From CAZZNY01 sp964655935 (lineage in GTDB: Bacteria; Patescibacteriota; Gracilibacteria; BD1-5; UBA2023), in contig CAZZNY010000001.1 in NCBI GenBank assembly GCA_964655935.1, positions 620,001-684,000 on the forward strand: a stretch of DNA of 64,000 nt, written 5' to 3'. The notes beneath the pieces were generated by a model. The model was given only the letters and a program-made list of their open reading frames with translations, made no database searches and was not told the origin of the DNA. A program made the position numbers and the translations under genes. Positions 11,601-21,893 of this stretch are shown piece by piece (the first letter of the stretch is position 1; the number at the start of each line of letters is the position of its first letter).

Positions 11601-12655
11601 GCAATAGTGAATTCAAGTTCTGGAGTCGTAAAGCTGGATTCGAGAGATTCAGCGAGTGGATACAACAATCCTGGAATATCTGCGACTTTTACCTTGTATT
11701 CGGTCGCACCAGAAAGTCCTTCATTTGGTAAAAATTCGAGTACGCTTGGACTCGTCCATTTACATTTTCCTGCAATCTTTGGAAGAATCGTTACAGGACA
11801 TGGAAGCTTGTCTCGTTCTGTGAGAGAAGCAAGAGGAACAACTGGAATATTGAAAAGTACGATGATATTCTGAGAAAGATTATCAAGTTTTCAGACTGGA
11901 AGAATCTTCGTAGCTTTCGCTCCAGAAACGGCTTCAAAATTATAGAAATAATCATCAGCGAGTGATTTTCCATATGAAGAAGTGACTGTTTTGAGAACGC
12001 TTAATGTATATTTTTCGCCGATTTTCAATGGTTCTGCGAGCTTATACTTTATGACATTTCCATTTTCAAGAGACACTTCTCATTTTACAAATGGCACGAT
12101 CGTAACGGTTTTCGATGAAACAGTATCCGTATCAAGCTTAGTAGAAAGAGTGAGATCAAGTGATGGCACATTATATGGAATCTTGTGATATTCGATAGAA
12201 AAATTCGCACCGATAACCTGTGGAACTGCAGAATAATCTGCGACAAACCACCAGCTACCAAGTCCGAGAACAAGAACTGCGAGTGCAGCAAATGTGTATT
12301 TTGTATATAGTCTAGAAAACTGGATATACGACATAACTCCCGAGACATGATCACGGAAAGATTTTTTTGATACTTTTTCTTCCTTCGGTCATTCTGAATC
12401 CATAGTCTGTCATTCTGAGCGCAGCGAAGAATCCCTTATAGATGACTCTTTTACAGATGAGGAGGCTAGTGCATGAGCTTTTATCTCCGACTGAATTCTC
12501 TTTTCGAGTTCAGATCGAAAACTCTCATCAAACTTTGTATCAGGTTTGATTTCGGTCATTTTTTTAATGATTCCCATAATTTCAATTTCATGAGATTTTA
12601 AAGCTGGTTCGAGTTCGAAGATATCTTCGAGAATGGCTTGGATGAGTGGATCCAT
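5693..12655 (-). CDS. Membrane-anchored bacterial alpha-2-macroglobulin with anti-sigma-like N-terminal region
   Basis: A single open frame of 2,320 residues once UGA is read as Gly. Residues 1-60 are helical and charged, with KPDTKFDESFRSELEKRI, like the membrane-proximal region of anti-sigma factors. Residues about 75-90 derive from a dispersed repeat arm. One membrane helix follows (about 122-141, FAALAVLVLGLGSWWF), so most of the chain is extracytoplasmic. Macroglobulin domains include the hallmark PDRPLYRPGDTVFFKG, and the thioester motif YGCAEQ lies near residue 1780. Bacterial A2Ms trap proteases through the Cys-Gln thioester. Third gene of a unit with an ECF sigma factor and a lipoprotein. 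The start could instead be the ATG at 12403 or 12334, which would drop the anti-sigma-like part. Confidence 0.85.
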
Positions 12656-12682
12656 AAGGAGGAATTAAGAATAAATATTAAA

Positions 12683-14029
12683 TTAAAATTCAAACGATCG
12701 CGGATTAAACGGGTAAGGATCTTGTGTTGTGGTAAAAAGTAAAAACTTAGAATAATCATTTTTATTAAAAACAAACTTATATCCTGGCGATGATGGAAAT
12801 ACTCAAAAACACGACTGACTTTCAAAAGCTTCATTTTGTTTAGTTTCTGATAATTGTGATGAAACTCAAATAGAGTACACTTCCCAATTATTCTGATCAT
12901 AAAATATATTGGTTCTTCAATTAGTATCCAATTCTTTCGTGGTATCAATAGGATTTACATCACACAAAGTCTTGTTTTTTGCACTAATAAAATATTTCTC
13001 AATAATTTCTTTTGCGTTTTTGTAGTTATCAACATTTTTAACTATAAAAAGATTTATGGTCTCAATATCTTTTGAAACATCCACATCAGTATCAATAGTT
13101 ACCTTTTTTACTTTTTCGACTAATCGAGTCTCCTTAGCGACTCGAAATTTCACTCATTCACTTTCTGTCCAGGAATAATCAGAATAAATTCCCTGAATTT
13201 CTCCTCATTCGAGTTTTTTAGAAAAATTATCTTTTTCCAAAAAAGCATCTATTTTAGGTTTCTCATCTTTATAATATTCAAAATATGCATCTTCAAGATT
13301 GGGAGCTTTGAGTTCAAGTTTCTTACGATTCGAATCTCATTTTGGAAGATCATAGAATTCTTTTGTGATTGTTTTTTTCCAGTCACAAGCTTTTTCACAC
13401 TCTATTTTATCAAAATATTTATCTTTTACGCTTCCATCAGCACTAAATTGTCCCGCATATTCTTTTTTTGGATTACAAGAATCTGTCTCGGTATAATCTT
13501 GATAGATTTTTTTCAAAGAATCAAAATTACTATAAACAAAATCATATTTCTTTCCTCCGGAACATGGAACACCATCTCATTTCTGGTTCATAAATACTAC
13601 GCCATTCGTATACATTTTATAGAGTCCTCAAATATCCTCAGAGATGTCCTGACTTCCGGTTTTTAAATTGGAATAAATAATCTTGTCATCTTTCGTGATA
13701 AAATTAATACAAGTAGACGCTCCCCCCATAAGACAAGATGAATCTACACCATTATCAAGTTTTCCATTTGAAGTTTTTGGATCAACAGTATAGACGGTAT
13801 ATCAACCATTACTTAATTTTTTTACGACAGAATATGTTCCTTTTGGAAGATAATCATCTATATTGAAAGTTTTTGCAGAATCTATAGTCGAGACAGATCA
13901 AGTAGTATTTACTTGAGTTTCCGGAACAGCACCCTGCTGAGTTCCAGAAATAGATCATGTCTCTGGGCTTTTCTGGCAAGCCACAAAAATCATCGGGATA
14001 ACGAGAGTGAGAAGAAAAAGTTTTTTCAT
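12683..14029 (-). CDS. Lipoprotein of unknown function
   Basis: A 448-residue protein that starts with MKKLFLLTLVIPMIFVACQ, a lipoprotein signal with Cys at about residue 18. It carries many UGA-encoded glycines, which hide it under the standard code. The mature part has several Cys and acidic/Lys-rich stretches (EKACDWKK, KLELKAPNLEDAYFEYY); no domain is recognised. It lies 61 nt after the ECF sigma gene and 27 nt before the macroglobulin gene on the same strand, so it is probably co-transcribed and may be part of an envelope-stress regulon. Function not assigned. Confidence 0.75.
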
Positions 14030-14090
14030 ATAAAAAATGTAAAATGTAATATAGAAGAAAAATCTAGTTAAAACCTGAAGCGTTATGTTC

Positions 14091-14651
14091 TTATCGTATA
14101 AAAAACACCAAAAACAACAAAAATGCGATATTGTCTTGAATTTTTTTGAGTGATCGTGAGACGATCTGTTTGCAGTTTCCGACACTTTCTCCAGTAAGCT
14201 CTGAGATCTCCGCGAAAGAAAGTTCATCCCAGATTCGCATGACGAGAATATCCTTATCGCGAATCGGAAGTGTATCGAGAAATCCGAGTACTTCTGAAAG
14301 TTTCGTCTTCGCATCGATAGAAGCAGCGATATCCTGAGATTCACCATGAGTTTCAGCAATTATTTCTACATCAATCTTCTCTTGATGCTTTCGAGAATGA
14401 TCGACCACGTGAGTATAGGCAATCTTATACAACCACGAAGCGAATTCTCCGAAACTATTTCCACGAAACGTCGAAAAACTTTTCAAAGCTTTCATAAAAA
14501 CTTCGCTCGTGATATCTTCCGCTAACTCTTTTTCGAAGACTTTATAAAATACGAAATCATAGATCTTTTTTACTTGTGCATTGTATAAAATCGAGAATGA
14601 TCACATGTCTCCTGATCGACACGCGATAATAGCTTGCTCCAAATCTGGCAT
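14091..14651 (-). CDS. ECF-type RNA polymerase sigma factor (RpoE-like)
   Basis: A 186-residue protein. Region 2 includes ILYNAQVKKIYDFVFYKV and DITSEVFMKALKSF. Region 4 has LPIRDKDILVMRIWDELSFAEISELTG, with a helix-turn-helix that recognises -35 elements, then VGNCKQIVSRSLKKIQ. Length and domain order fit the ECF family. The ATG at 14651 starts MPDLEQAIIACRSGD, a usual ECF N-terminus; one UGA (DM-G-SFS) follows. It is the first gene of the sigma / lipoprotein / macroglobulin unit, so self-regulation and control by the anti-sigma-like part of the macroglobulin are inferred. Confidence 0.9.
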
Positions 14652-14850
14652 AGTCTAGAAATGGTTATGAGAAAGTAAAAACGTTTTACAAAGAGTAAGA
14701 CGTAAAGAGAGAAAAAAAGTTACAAAAATGGAGAAATACGTATCAAAAATAATAGGATTTTCTTTTTGTATAGAATGATGTGTATTAAATTTAATTATTA
14801 AACCATCTTTAAATCCGCGTAATTATACTGTTTTTTAACCGTTTGCAAAC

Positions 14851-14880
14851 GAAAAAACCACACCATTACTGATGTGGTTC
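14851..14880 (-). terminator. Terminator after ackA
   Basis: Stem AACCACA / TGTGGTT with TTTTTT downstream on the minus strand, just after the ackA stop. The remainder of 14652-14908 shows only an AT-rich stretch that probably holds the sigma-factor promoter. Confidence 0.8.
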
Positions 14881-14908
14881 CTCTAAAAAATATCTTCTGC
14901 TTATTTTA

Positions 14909-16147
14909 CTATCCAGCTATTCCATCTATCCCACTATTTTCATGATTCCATTCCTTTCCTACGATTATGTGAGCTTCTTTTGCGATCATATATTCTTCGT
15001 CCGTCGGAATTACTATAAGCTTCACTCTAGAATCTGCTGTCGAAATTTCTTGGAATTTTCCTCGAAAATTATTTACTTCGGGATTAAATTTTACTCCAAG
15101 ACAAGCGAGTCGAGTAGCAATCATTTCTCGGATATATGCGCTATTTTCGAGAACGCCAGCTGTGAGGATGACAGCATCACATCCACCAAGAACTGCGAAG
15201 TAAGAACCAATATATTTTACGATCCGTCGGACATAGATATCGAGTGCGAGTGCTTCGCCTTCATTACCGGCAATGTGGCCATCTTCGATTTCTCGCATAT
15301 CACCTGATACCTCAGAGATTCCGAGAACTCCACTTTCTTTATTAAGCATTTTATCAAGCGCATCGAGAGAAAGATTCTCAGTTCGAGCGAGGAAAGTAAG
15401 AATCGCAGGATCAAGATCTCCACTTCGCGTCCCCATAACGAGTCCTTCGAGTGGAGTAAATCCCATAGAAGTATCGACTACCTTTCCATTGTCAATTGCC
15501 GTAATGCTCGCTCCATTCCCTACGTGACATGTTATCAATTTAAGATTTTCAAGTGGTTTTCAGAGAAATTCAGCAGCCTTATTTGCGACATATTTATGAG
15601 AAGTTCCATGAAATCCATAACGTCGAACTCCATGTAATCGATAATATTTCTTAGGGATAGCATAAAGAAAAGCTTCCGGCTTCATAGTCTGATGAAATGC
15701 CGTGTCGAACACTGCTACATTTGGAACTCCTGGAAGCACTGTCATACAAGCTTCGATTCCCATAATATTTGCAGGATTATGAAGCGGAGCAAGAGGAATA
15801 AACGATTTAAGCGTATCAAGAACCATCTCATTAATAAGAACCGAGGCGCTGTATGCTTCACCACCATGTACGACACGATGTCCGATCGCTTCGATCTCAG
15901 AAAGATTTTTGAGAGAACCGATTTTTACATCAGTGAGAATCGCCATAATTCGATCAAAAGCTGCTTTATGATCTCCTAAAACTTCTTCAAAAAGATGTTT
16001 TGTTCCGGTTTTATCGACATGCTTGATATTTGAGCCTTCGATTCCTATACGATCAGCAAGACCTTTTGCGAGTACTTCGTTTGTCTCCATATCAAAAAGC
16101 TGATATTTAAGAGAAGAACTTCCACAGTTAATGACGAGAGTTTTCAT
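14909..16147 (-). CDS. ackA: Acetate kinase
   Basis: A 412-residue enzyme of normal length that converts acetyl phosphate and ADP to acetate and ATP. Family signatures are all present: NCGSSSLKYQ at the N-terminus, GHRVVHGGE, VFDTAFHQTM, GFHGTSHKYV, CHVGNGAS and MGTRSGDLDP. One UGA lies at the conserved Gly of AEFL-G-KPL. It is the last gene of the fermentation cluster, 32 nt after pduL, and completes the pyruvate-to-acetate route for ATP formation. Confidence 0.97.
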
Positions 16148-16179
16148 GAGAGAAAATAAAAAAATGATAAAAAGGAGTC

Positions 16180-16740
16180 TTATTTCACAATTTCGAGTAA
16201 ATCACCATTCTTGAGTCCAGCAGCATTTGCTTCTTCGGTATCGATGTGAAGATCGAGTGAATGTGCATTTCCAGAGCGAATAATTACATTTTCAAAAACA
16301 ACTGCCCGTTTTCCTTTTGATCTGAGAGAAATAACATCACCATCTTTCAGTCCAGCTTCGAGAGCCTCGGAAGGAGACATATGAAGATGTCGAAGAGCTA
16401 CAATAACACCGTAGGTAAGATCTACTGTCCCGGCAGGTCCGACGAGCTTAGCTCCTGGAGTGCCCGCAAGATCCCCTGAAAGTCGAAGATCAGCCGGAAT
16501 TCCGAGTTTGAAAGTATCAGAAATAAACACTTCAAGCTGAGTCTCTGGGCGAGTCGGTCCGAGAACGCGAACTCCAGCAATCTCACCTTTTGGTCCGACG
16601 ACTGTTACCATCTCAGCAGCAGCAAAAACTCCAGGCTGAGAAAGCATCTTGATGTTCGTAAGTTCGTGTCCGAAAAGAATCTGAACGTGTTCATCAGTAA
16701 GATGAATGTGTCGATTTGATACACCAACAGGAATTTGCAT
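16180..16740 (-). CDS. pduL: PduL-type phosphotransacylase (phosphate acetyl/propanoyltransferase)
   Basis: A 186-residue protein with the PduL hallmarks: VGVSNRHIHL near the start and ALRHLHMSP in the second half, both supplying zinc-binding histidines. A beta-barrel repeat with GDVISLRSKGKR lies between. PduL replaces Pta by turning acyl-CoA and phosphate into acyl phosphate. It lies between focA and ackA, so the likely substrate is acetyl-CoA from pyruvate formate-lyase. There is no microcompartment-targeting N-terminal extension, and no shell genes lie nearby, so a housekeeping role is inferred. Confidence 0.93.
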   Translation of the reverse strand: MQIPVGVSNRHIHLTDEHVQILFGHELTNIKMLSQPGVFAAAEMVTVVGPKGEIAGVRVLGPTRPETQLEVFISDTFKLGIPADLRLSGDLAGTPGAKLVGPAGTVDLTYGVIVALRHLHMSPSEALEAGLKDGDVISLRSKGKRAVVFENVIIRSGNAHSLDLHIDTEEANAAGLKNGDLLEIVK

Positions 16741-16843
16741 AGAATTAAGAATTAAGAATTAAGAATTTATTATCTAGATTACTTCGTACCTCGCGAGTGA
16801 CGAGACTTTCGACCTTATAGACTTGATAAACTTTCGACTTTTT

Positions 16844-17641
16844 CTACTTCTTCCACATCGCTCGATTCGCGAGTCCGACAAAAACTGCTCCACCGACGAG
16901 ATTTCCGAGAGTTGAGAAAACCATATTAATCATAATTCCATTTAATGGAATATTTTTTCCAAGATTTAAAAGATTATTTGAGAGAATTCCAGCTGGGAAA
17001 TAGAACATATTCGCGACCGAATGCTCAAATCCTGCCGCAACGAATGCTGCGACTGGGAGCATACAACCGATGATTTTTCCGGTCGGAGTCTTGCTTGCCC
17101 ATGCGAGCCACACACCCATGCAGACGAAAATATTAGCAAAGATTCCCGCACAAAATGCGCCAATCATAGTAAGATGAGATTTTTTCTCAGCAATTCCAGC
17201 GAGTACTTTCGCGACATTACCATCGGCTGCATGATCGATCCATCCAGAACCCCAAAGCATCCCAACGATAAGCAATGCTCCGACAAGATTTCCGATATAA
17301 ACAAGAGAAATATTGCCAAAATATTTTCCCCAAGTGATCTTGCAATCAGCCGCCGCATTCGCGAGCATCGTACTTCCAGTAAAAAGATCCGATCCGGTAA
17401 ACATTACCATCACAAGTCCGATAGAAAAAGTGAAACCGGAAAGAAGTTTTACGATACCATAGGGAACATCAGCCATTCCAGCAGAAGTGTTAACTGAGAA
17501 AATCGCACCGAGAGCGATAAGTGCTCCCGCAACTATAGAACTTATAAGAACTTTCGAAGGAATTTTCGAAGCTTTAGCAAAACCAGCCTCCGTCGCATAC
17601 GCGACCGTCTCTACAGGAGAAAGAAGAAGAGAATCCGACAT
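16844..17641 (-). CDS. focA: Formate/nitrite transporter (FocA family)
   Basis: A 265-residue membrane protein with six predicted helices, the size of FocA/NirC channels. It shows MFTGSDLFTGST and NLVGALLIVG in the first half and GFEHSVANMFYFP in the second, where the conserved His gates formate passage. It lies directly after pflA on the same strand, as in many fermenters, so export of formate made by PflB is the inferred role. No UGA is needed in this gene. Confidence 0.93.
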   Translation of the reverse strand: MSDSLLLSPVETVAYATEAGFAKASKIPSKVLISSIVAGALIALGAIFSVNTSAGMADVPYGIVKLLSGFTFSIGLVMVMFTGSDLFTGSTMLANAAADCKITWGKYFGNISLVYIGNLVGALLIVGMLWGSGWIDHAADGNVAKVLAGIAEKKSHLTMIGAFCAGIFANIFVCMGVWLAWASKTPTGKIIGCMLPVAAFVAAGFEHSVANMFYFPAGILSNNLLNLGKNIPLNGIMINMVFSTLGNLVGGAVFVGLANRAMWKK

Positions 17642-17683
17642 AAAATAAACTAAAAAAATGTAAAAAAGTGATTATTACGTCAT

Positions 17684-17812
17684 CCCGGACGCAGCGCTAG
17701 CGAAGATCCGGGATCCATATTATTTGTCCTCGTTATAATATTTAAATTGAACCAAAACTTAATCCTTGTGATGGATCCCGGATATTTTCTTAGGAAAATT
17801 CCGGGATGACGT
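17684..17812. repeat. Composite palindromic dispersed repeat
   Basis: The left arm (GTCATCCCGGACGCAGCG..., ending GATCCGGGATCC) and right arm (GATCCCGGATATTTTC...TTCCGGGATGAC) are inverted copies around an AT-rich centre. Related arms occur at about 527-558, 47.8 kb and 63.3-63.5 kb. It fills the gap between pflA and focA. Confidence 0.65.
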
Positions 17813-17885
17813 ATGTAGCAGAAAAATTCTAGGATGACGAGTTATATTTTCTAATCCACTAAACCGCTAATCAACTAACCCACTA

Positions 17886-18623
17886 CTACCTCACTACCAC
17901 TTTCGTAAAATATTTTTCGAAAATATGTTTTGCGGTCAGTATTTCTTCATTGGTCGGAGGGGAAATATGGTGAAGTTTATATGGCATATCCATTTTTTCG
18001 TATTTATGGATCCCGAGGGTATGATATGGCAAAATTTCGACTCGTTCAATATTCGTAAATTGTGAGAGAACTCGACCGAATTCTTCAAGATGTTCTATCG
18101 CGTCATTGTGCTCTGGAACAAGAACATATCGAATCCATGTCGGTTTTTTGATATCGTGTAAGAATTTTGCAAAAGCCAGAACGTTTTTGTTATCGAATCC
18201 TGTTACCATCTCATGACCGATCGAATCGATATGTTTTACATCGAGCAAAACAAGATCGACGTGATTCTGAATCAATTCTCGTACTTCGTGTGTCCAGACG
18301 TGACCGTTCGTATCGATAGCAGTATGGATTCCGCGTTTTCGAAGCTCGTCGTAGAGCGGAACGAGAGCTTTTGCTTGGATAAGAGGTTCTCATCCAGAAG
18401 CCGTAAAACCACCTTTCGTACCAAAGTATGGTCGTGATCGTTCTATAGTTTTTACTAATTCATCGATCGTATATTCTTTTCCTCCATCCAAAGTCTGAGT
18501 ATCAGGGTTATGACAATACATACATCGAAAATGACATCCCTGAAGGAATGCCACAAAACGTATCCCCGGTCACTCGTGAGTTCCAAAGGTTTCGAAAGAA
18601 TGTATTTTTATAGTTTTTAGCAT
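17886..18623 (-). CDS. pflA: Pyruvate formate-lyase activating enzyme (radical SAM)
   Basis: A 245-residue protein with the radical-SAM cluster motif CHFRCMYC (CxxxCxxC) near residue 30 and the following ASGGEPL motif, in which one Gly is UGA. The sequence IHSFETFGTHEGPGIRFVAFLQGC matches PflA. It uses a 4Fe-4S cluster and S-adenosylmethionine to place the glycyl radical on PflB, whose gene ends 66 nt upstream. The full length becomes visible only when two UGAs in the N-terminal third are read as Gly. Confidence 0.95.
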
Positions 18624-18657
18624 AAAAGTCATGATAATAATGAGACTCGATTCATCC

Positions 18658-18681
18658 AGAAAGCCGCAAACGCGGCTTTCT
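18658..18681. terminator. Intergenic hairpin between pflB and pflA
   Basis: Perfect stem AGAAAGCCGC / GCGGCTTTCT. The T-rich tract is on the plus-strand side, although both genes read minus. It may be a processing or mRNA-stabilising hairpin that lowers pflA relative to pflB rather than a plain terminator. Confidence 0.5.
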
Positions 18682-18689
18682 TTTGTTTT

Positions 18690-20897
18690 TTACATTGTTT
18701 CATGGAATGTTCGAGCAAGGACTTCTTGCTGTTGATCTCGAGTAAGTTTTACGAAGTTAACTGCGTAACCTGAGACTCGAATCGTAAGCTGTGGGTAATT
18801 TTCAGGATGTTCCATCGCATCGAGAAGGGTTTCTCGATTTAAAACATTTACATTTAAGTGATGTGCTCTTTGAGCAAAATATCCATTCAGAAGCGTGACG
18901 AGATTTTCTACTTGTTCGTCAAGATCAGCTCCGAGAGCTCGTGGAAGAATCGAGAATGTATTTGAGACTCCGTCTCGAGATTCTTCATATCCGAGTTTTG
19001 CGACAGAATTCAGTGAAGCGATCGCTCCGTTCTCGTCTCGTCCGTGCATAGGATTTGCTCCTGGCGCGAACGGCACTCCTGATTCACGACCATCTGGAGT
19101 AGCTCCGGTTTTGTGACCGTAGACTACATTTGAAGTGATTGTAAGAATAGAAAGAGTTGCTTTTGCGTTTCGGTAGATGGTATGCTTAAGAAGCTCTGAA
19201 TTAAAGTAACTCTGAACTTCGATCGCGAGATCATCAGCTTTATCATTGTCGTTTCCATATTTTGGGAATTCACCTTCGATCTGGAAGTCGATAGTCAAAC
19301 CTTCTTCATTTCGAACTGGAGTAACTTTTGCGTATTTAATAGCCGCAAGTGAATCAGCAATGATCGAAAGACCAGCCGCACCAAATGCCATAACTCGCTC
19401 AGTTTTCGTATCAAGAAGTGCCATCTGTGCTCGCTCGTAGTAGTATTTGTCATGCATATAATGGATGACGTTCATTGTTTTTACGTAAGCCCCAGCAATA
19501 TATTCCATAGCTTTCATGAATCGTGTATAGACTTCTTCGTATTGGAGTGGACCGTCAGTAAGTGGTTCGATTCCTTCGATAACTCGAACTCCAGAAAGCT
19601 CATCTCGACCTTCGTTGAGGGCCATAAGAAGTGCTTTTGCGAGGTTACATCGAGCTCCGAAGAACTGCATCTGTTTTCCGGTTTTCAAAAGAGAAACACA
19701 GCAAGAAATACCATAATCATCGTATTTCGCTACATCTCGCATAAGATCATCATTCTCATATTGGATCGAAGAAGTATCGATAGAGACTTTCGCGACGTAT
19801 TTTTTGAAATTTTCAGGAAGCTTATCTGACCACAGAATCGTCATGTTTGGTTCTGGAGAAGCACCGAGATTATAGAGTGTATGAAGAAATCGGTAGCTTG
19901 TTTTGGTTACTTTATGTTTTCCATCGTTAAATGCACCACCTACAGCTTCAGTAAGCCAAGTAGGATCACCAGCAAAGAGTTTGTTATATTCACTCATTCG
20001 AAGGTGTCGAACCATTCGAAGCTTCATAATAAAATGATCTACGAGTTCCTGTGCACCAGCTTCCGTAAGAGTTCCAGCTGCCATGTCTCGTTCGATATAG
20101 ATATCGAGAAAAGAAGAGACATTTCCGAGACTCATCGCAGCACCATCATGCTCTTTCAGGGCTGCAAGGTATGCGAAGTAGAGCCACTGAAAAGCTTCTT
20201 GTGCATTAGTCGCTGGTCGAGAAATATCAAATCCGTATCCAGCTGCCATCTCAGTCATAAGTTTCAAAGCTCGGATTTGCTCGCTCACCTCTTCACGAAG
20301 TCGGATAAGATCGTCGGTCATTTCTCCATCAAGTGTTTTTTTATCAGCTTCTTTTACTTCGATAAGTATAGTAGTACCGTAAAGTGGAACTCGTCGATAA
20401 TCACCGATGATTCGTCCTCGAGCATAATTATCAGGAAGTCCTGTAAGAACTCCGACGCTTCGAAGTCGTTTCATCTCGTCAGTATACGCATCGAAAACTC
20501 CGTCATTATGACTTTTTACGTATGTTGCAAATGCTGCAGAAATCTCTGGATTCAAAGTATAACCATTTTCTTGGCAGGCTTTTTCTACGACTTTTACTCA
20601 TCCGAGTGGTTTTACTGAACGTTTTAGTGGAGCATCAGTCTGAAAACCCACGATAGTCTCAAGTGCCTGATCAATATATCCAGGCTTGTGGCTATTGATT
20701 CGTGAAACAGTATCTGTATCGATATCAAGAACTCATCCTTTTTCGAATTCTTTCATCATAAGTACTTTAGCTTTGTCCCAAAGAGCCGTAGTCTTCTCGG
20801 TTGGTCCGACAAGAAAGCTCTCATCACCATCATATGGTGTGATATTATCGTAAGTATAATCTCGTACATTAACACAGACATTGTTTTTGTTTTCCAT
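18690..20897 (-). CDS. pflB: Pyruvate formate-lyase (formate C-acetyltransferase)
   Basis: A 735-residue glycyl radical enzyme that cleaves pyruvate with CoA into acetyl-CoA and formate. The active-site Cys pair lies in DYGISCCVS, and the C-terminal radical-bearing loop is RVSGYAVNF. The length is normal. Two UGA codons near the N-terminus are read as Gly. It is the first gene of pflB-pflA-focA-pduL-ackA, so it feeds acetyl-CoA to PduL/AckA and formate to FocA. The enzyme is destroyed by oxygen in its active form, which points to an anaerobic host. A structured leader precedes it. Confidence 0.97.
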
Positions 20898-20930
20898 GAG
20901 CAAAAAAGAAATAATTAATAAATTTTGTGT

Positions 20931-20996
20931 AAAAAATACTGCCTCAAATTGGGTAGTAATTCTCCCAACAAGAATTGTTTTTGGGAGGGAGGCAGT
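20931..20996 (-). promoter_or_regulatory. Structured 5' leader of pflB, attenuator-like
   Basis: Read on the minus strand, an outer stem ACTGCCTC / GAGGCAGT encloses an inner stem CTCCCAA / TTGGGAG and is followed at once by a TTTTTT tract, 34 nt before the pflB ATG. This is the form of an intrinsic terminator in a leader, so transcription attenuation is inferred. No known riboswitch class is recognised. Confidence 0.55.
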
Positions 20997-21062
20997 ATAT
21001 AGAATATTTATGAAAAGTAAAAATTTTTTTTGGATGTTTTTTGTAGACGAAAAATAATATGA

Positions 21063-21267
21063 TTTTGTAACCAAAACTTGCTTTTTCCGTCCTAAAGTTG
21101 ATACTATCAAACAATAACGAACAACGACACAGTGAGAGACTCCGGGAGAGCACGAGAGGGGAAACTGTTTGAGCAGGCCGACAGTCGTGCAACTGACGAG
21201 CAATAGCTACATCTGCGAGTTTTTCTCCTCTCGGGACTTTTGGTACTTTTGGTCACAAAAGTATATA
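21063..21267 (+). repeat. About 200-bp dispersed repeat, copy 1
   Basis: Starts with TTTTGTAACCAAAACTTGC and ends with ACTTTTGGT...CACAAAAGTATATA. It shares its length and internal blocks with 22507-22715 and its 3' two thirds with 28605-28757 and 47450-47592. Confidence 0.8.
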
Positions 21268-21335
21268 ATGGAATTCCTTTTTCCCTAAGAATTTTCATAC
21301 TGAATAAAATATCCTGAAAATGTTATAAAAAACTA

Positions 21336-21363
21336 TTGACAAGTATTTTATTAAAAGTATAAA
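21336..21363 (+). promoter_or_regulatory. Sigma70-type promoter of cassette 3
   Basis: TTGACA 21336-21341, a 16-nt spacer, TATAAA 21358-21363. Confidence 0.75.
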
Positions 21364-21391
21364 TAACCGCGCCTAAAAATGGCAAAATAAA

Positions 21392-21470
21392 CCATGCTAC
21401 GATCGTGCAATGGGCACGCCTCGTAAAATTATGGAAAAATTTATAGCTTCTTTTGTTCTAGGGGGAACTT
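21392..21470 (+). ncRNA. Structured leader of cassette 3
   Basis: An 80-nt leader closely similar to that of cassette 4 (21894-21971). Shared blocks are CAATGGG, CTCGT, ATGgAaAAATTTA and TTCTTTT. Here the hairpin is CGTGC-AATGG-GCACG; in cassette 4 the pairs change to GTTATAC/GTGTAAC around the same AATGG loop. Confidence 0.6.
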
Positions 21471-21866
21471 GTGTCACCGGATATTGCTTTACTCACCCTA
21501 CTCATCATCAAGAGTGAGGGTTGCAAGTCGTTTATCAAAGCTGCTTCGAACCGGAAACTCACGATCAGTCTGATAATCTTCGGAGACACAGACTATCGCG
21601 ATGCATTCCTGAGTGTTACCAAAGACCTCAAGATGCCATTCGGGTGTATTGCTGATCTCACCAAGATCCGTAATTTCTCGGATATCACATCTATCGGAGG
21701 GGATTGGCAGACACTAGTTCGTATCGGTGCAGTTCAAGAAGGAACCGTCTTTATCTGCCTCATGGCAGAACAGGAAGAATCTTATCGGAAGTGTGTCGCC
21801 GGAATGATCGATCAGTTCGGACTCCGACTGACATTCCCCGAAGATCTTCCAGAACCGGAGCTATAA
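21471..21866 (+). CDS. Cassette 3: hypothetical protein lacking UGA codons
   Basis: A 131-residue protein. The GTG start follows a strong ribosome binding site (AGGGGGA). It is a mixed alpha/beta-looking sequence: an early SEGCKSFIKAA, a central KMPFGCIADLTKIRNF and an acidic Pro-rich end. No family is recognised. There is no UGA in 132 codons; it stops with TAA. It has its own promoter and a leader shared with the next gene. It could be a small regulatory or binding protein, but I cannot assign a function. Confidence 0.7.
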   Translation: MSPDIALLTLLIIKSEGCKSFIKAASNRKLTISLIIFGDTDYRDAFLSVTKDLKMPFGCIADLTKIRNFSDITSIGGDWQTLVRIGAVQEGTVFICLMAEQEESYRKCVAGMIDQFGLRLTFPEDLPEPEL

Positions 21867-21893
21867 AAAATAAAGATAAAAATAAAACATCTA

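Noticed and set aside
20733..21203. A longer N-terminus for pflB starting upstream of 20897
   Set aside because: The extension would translate the leader hairpin and the dispersed repeat. PFL normally starts near the ATG at 20897.
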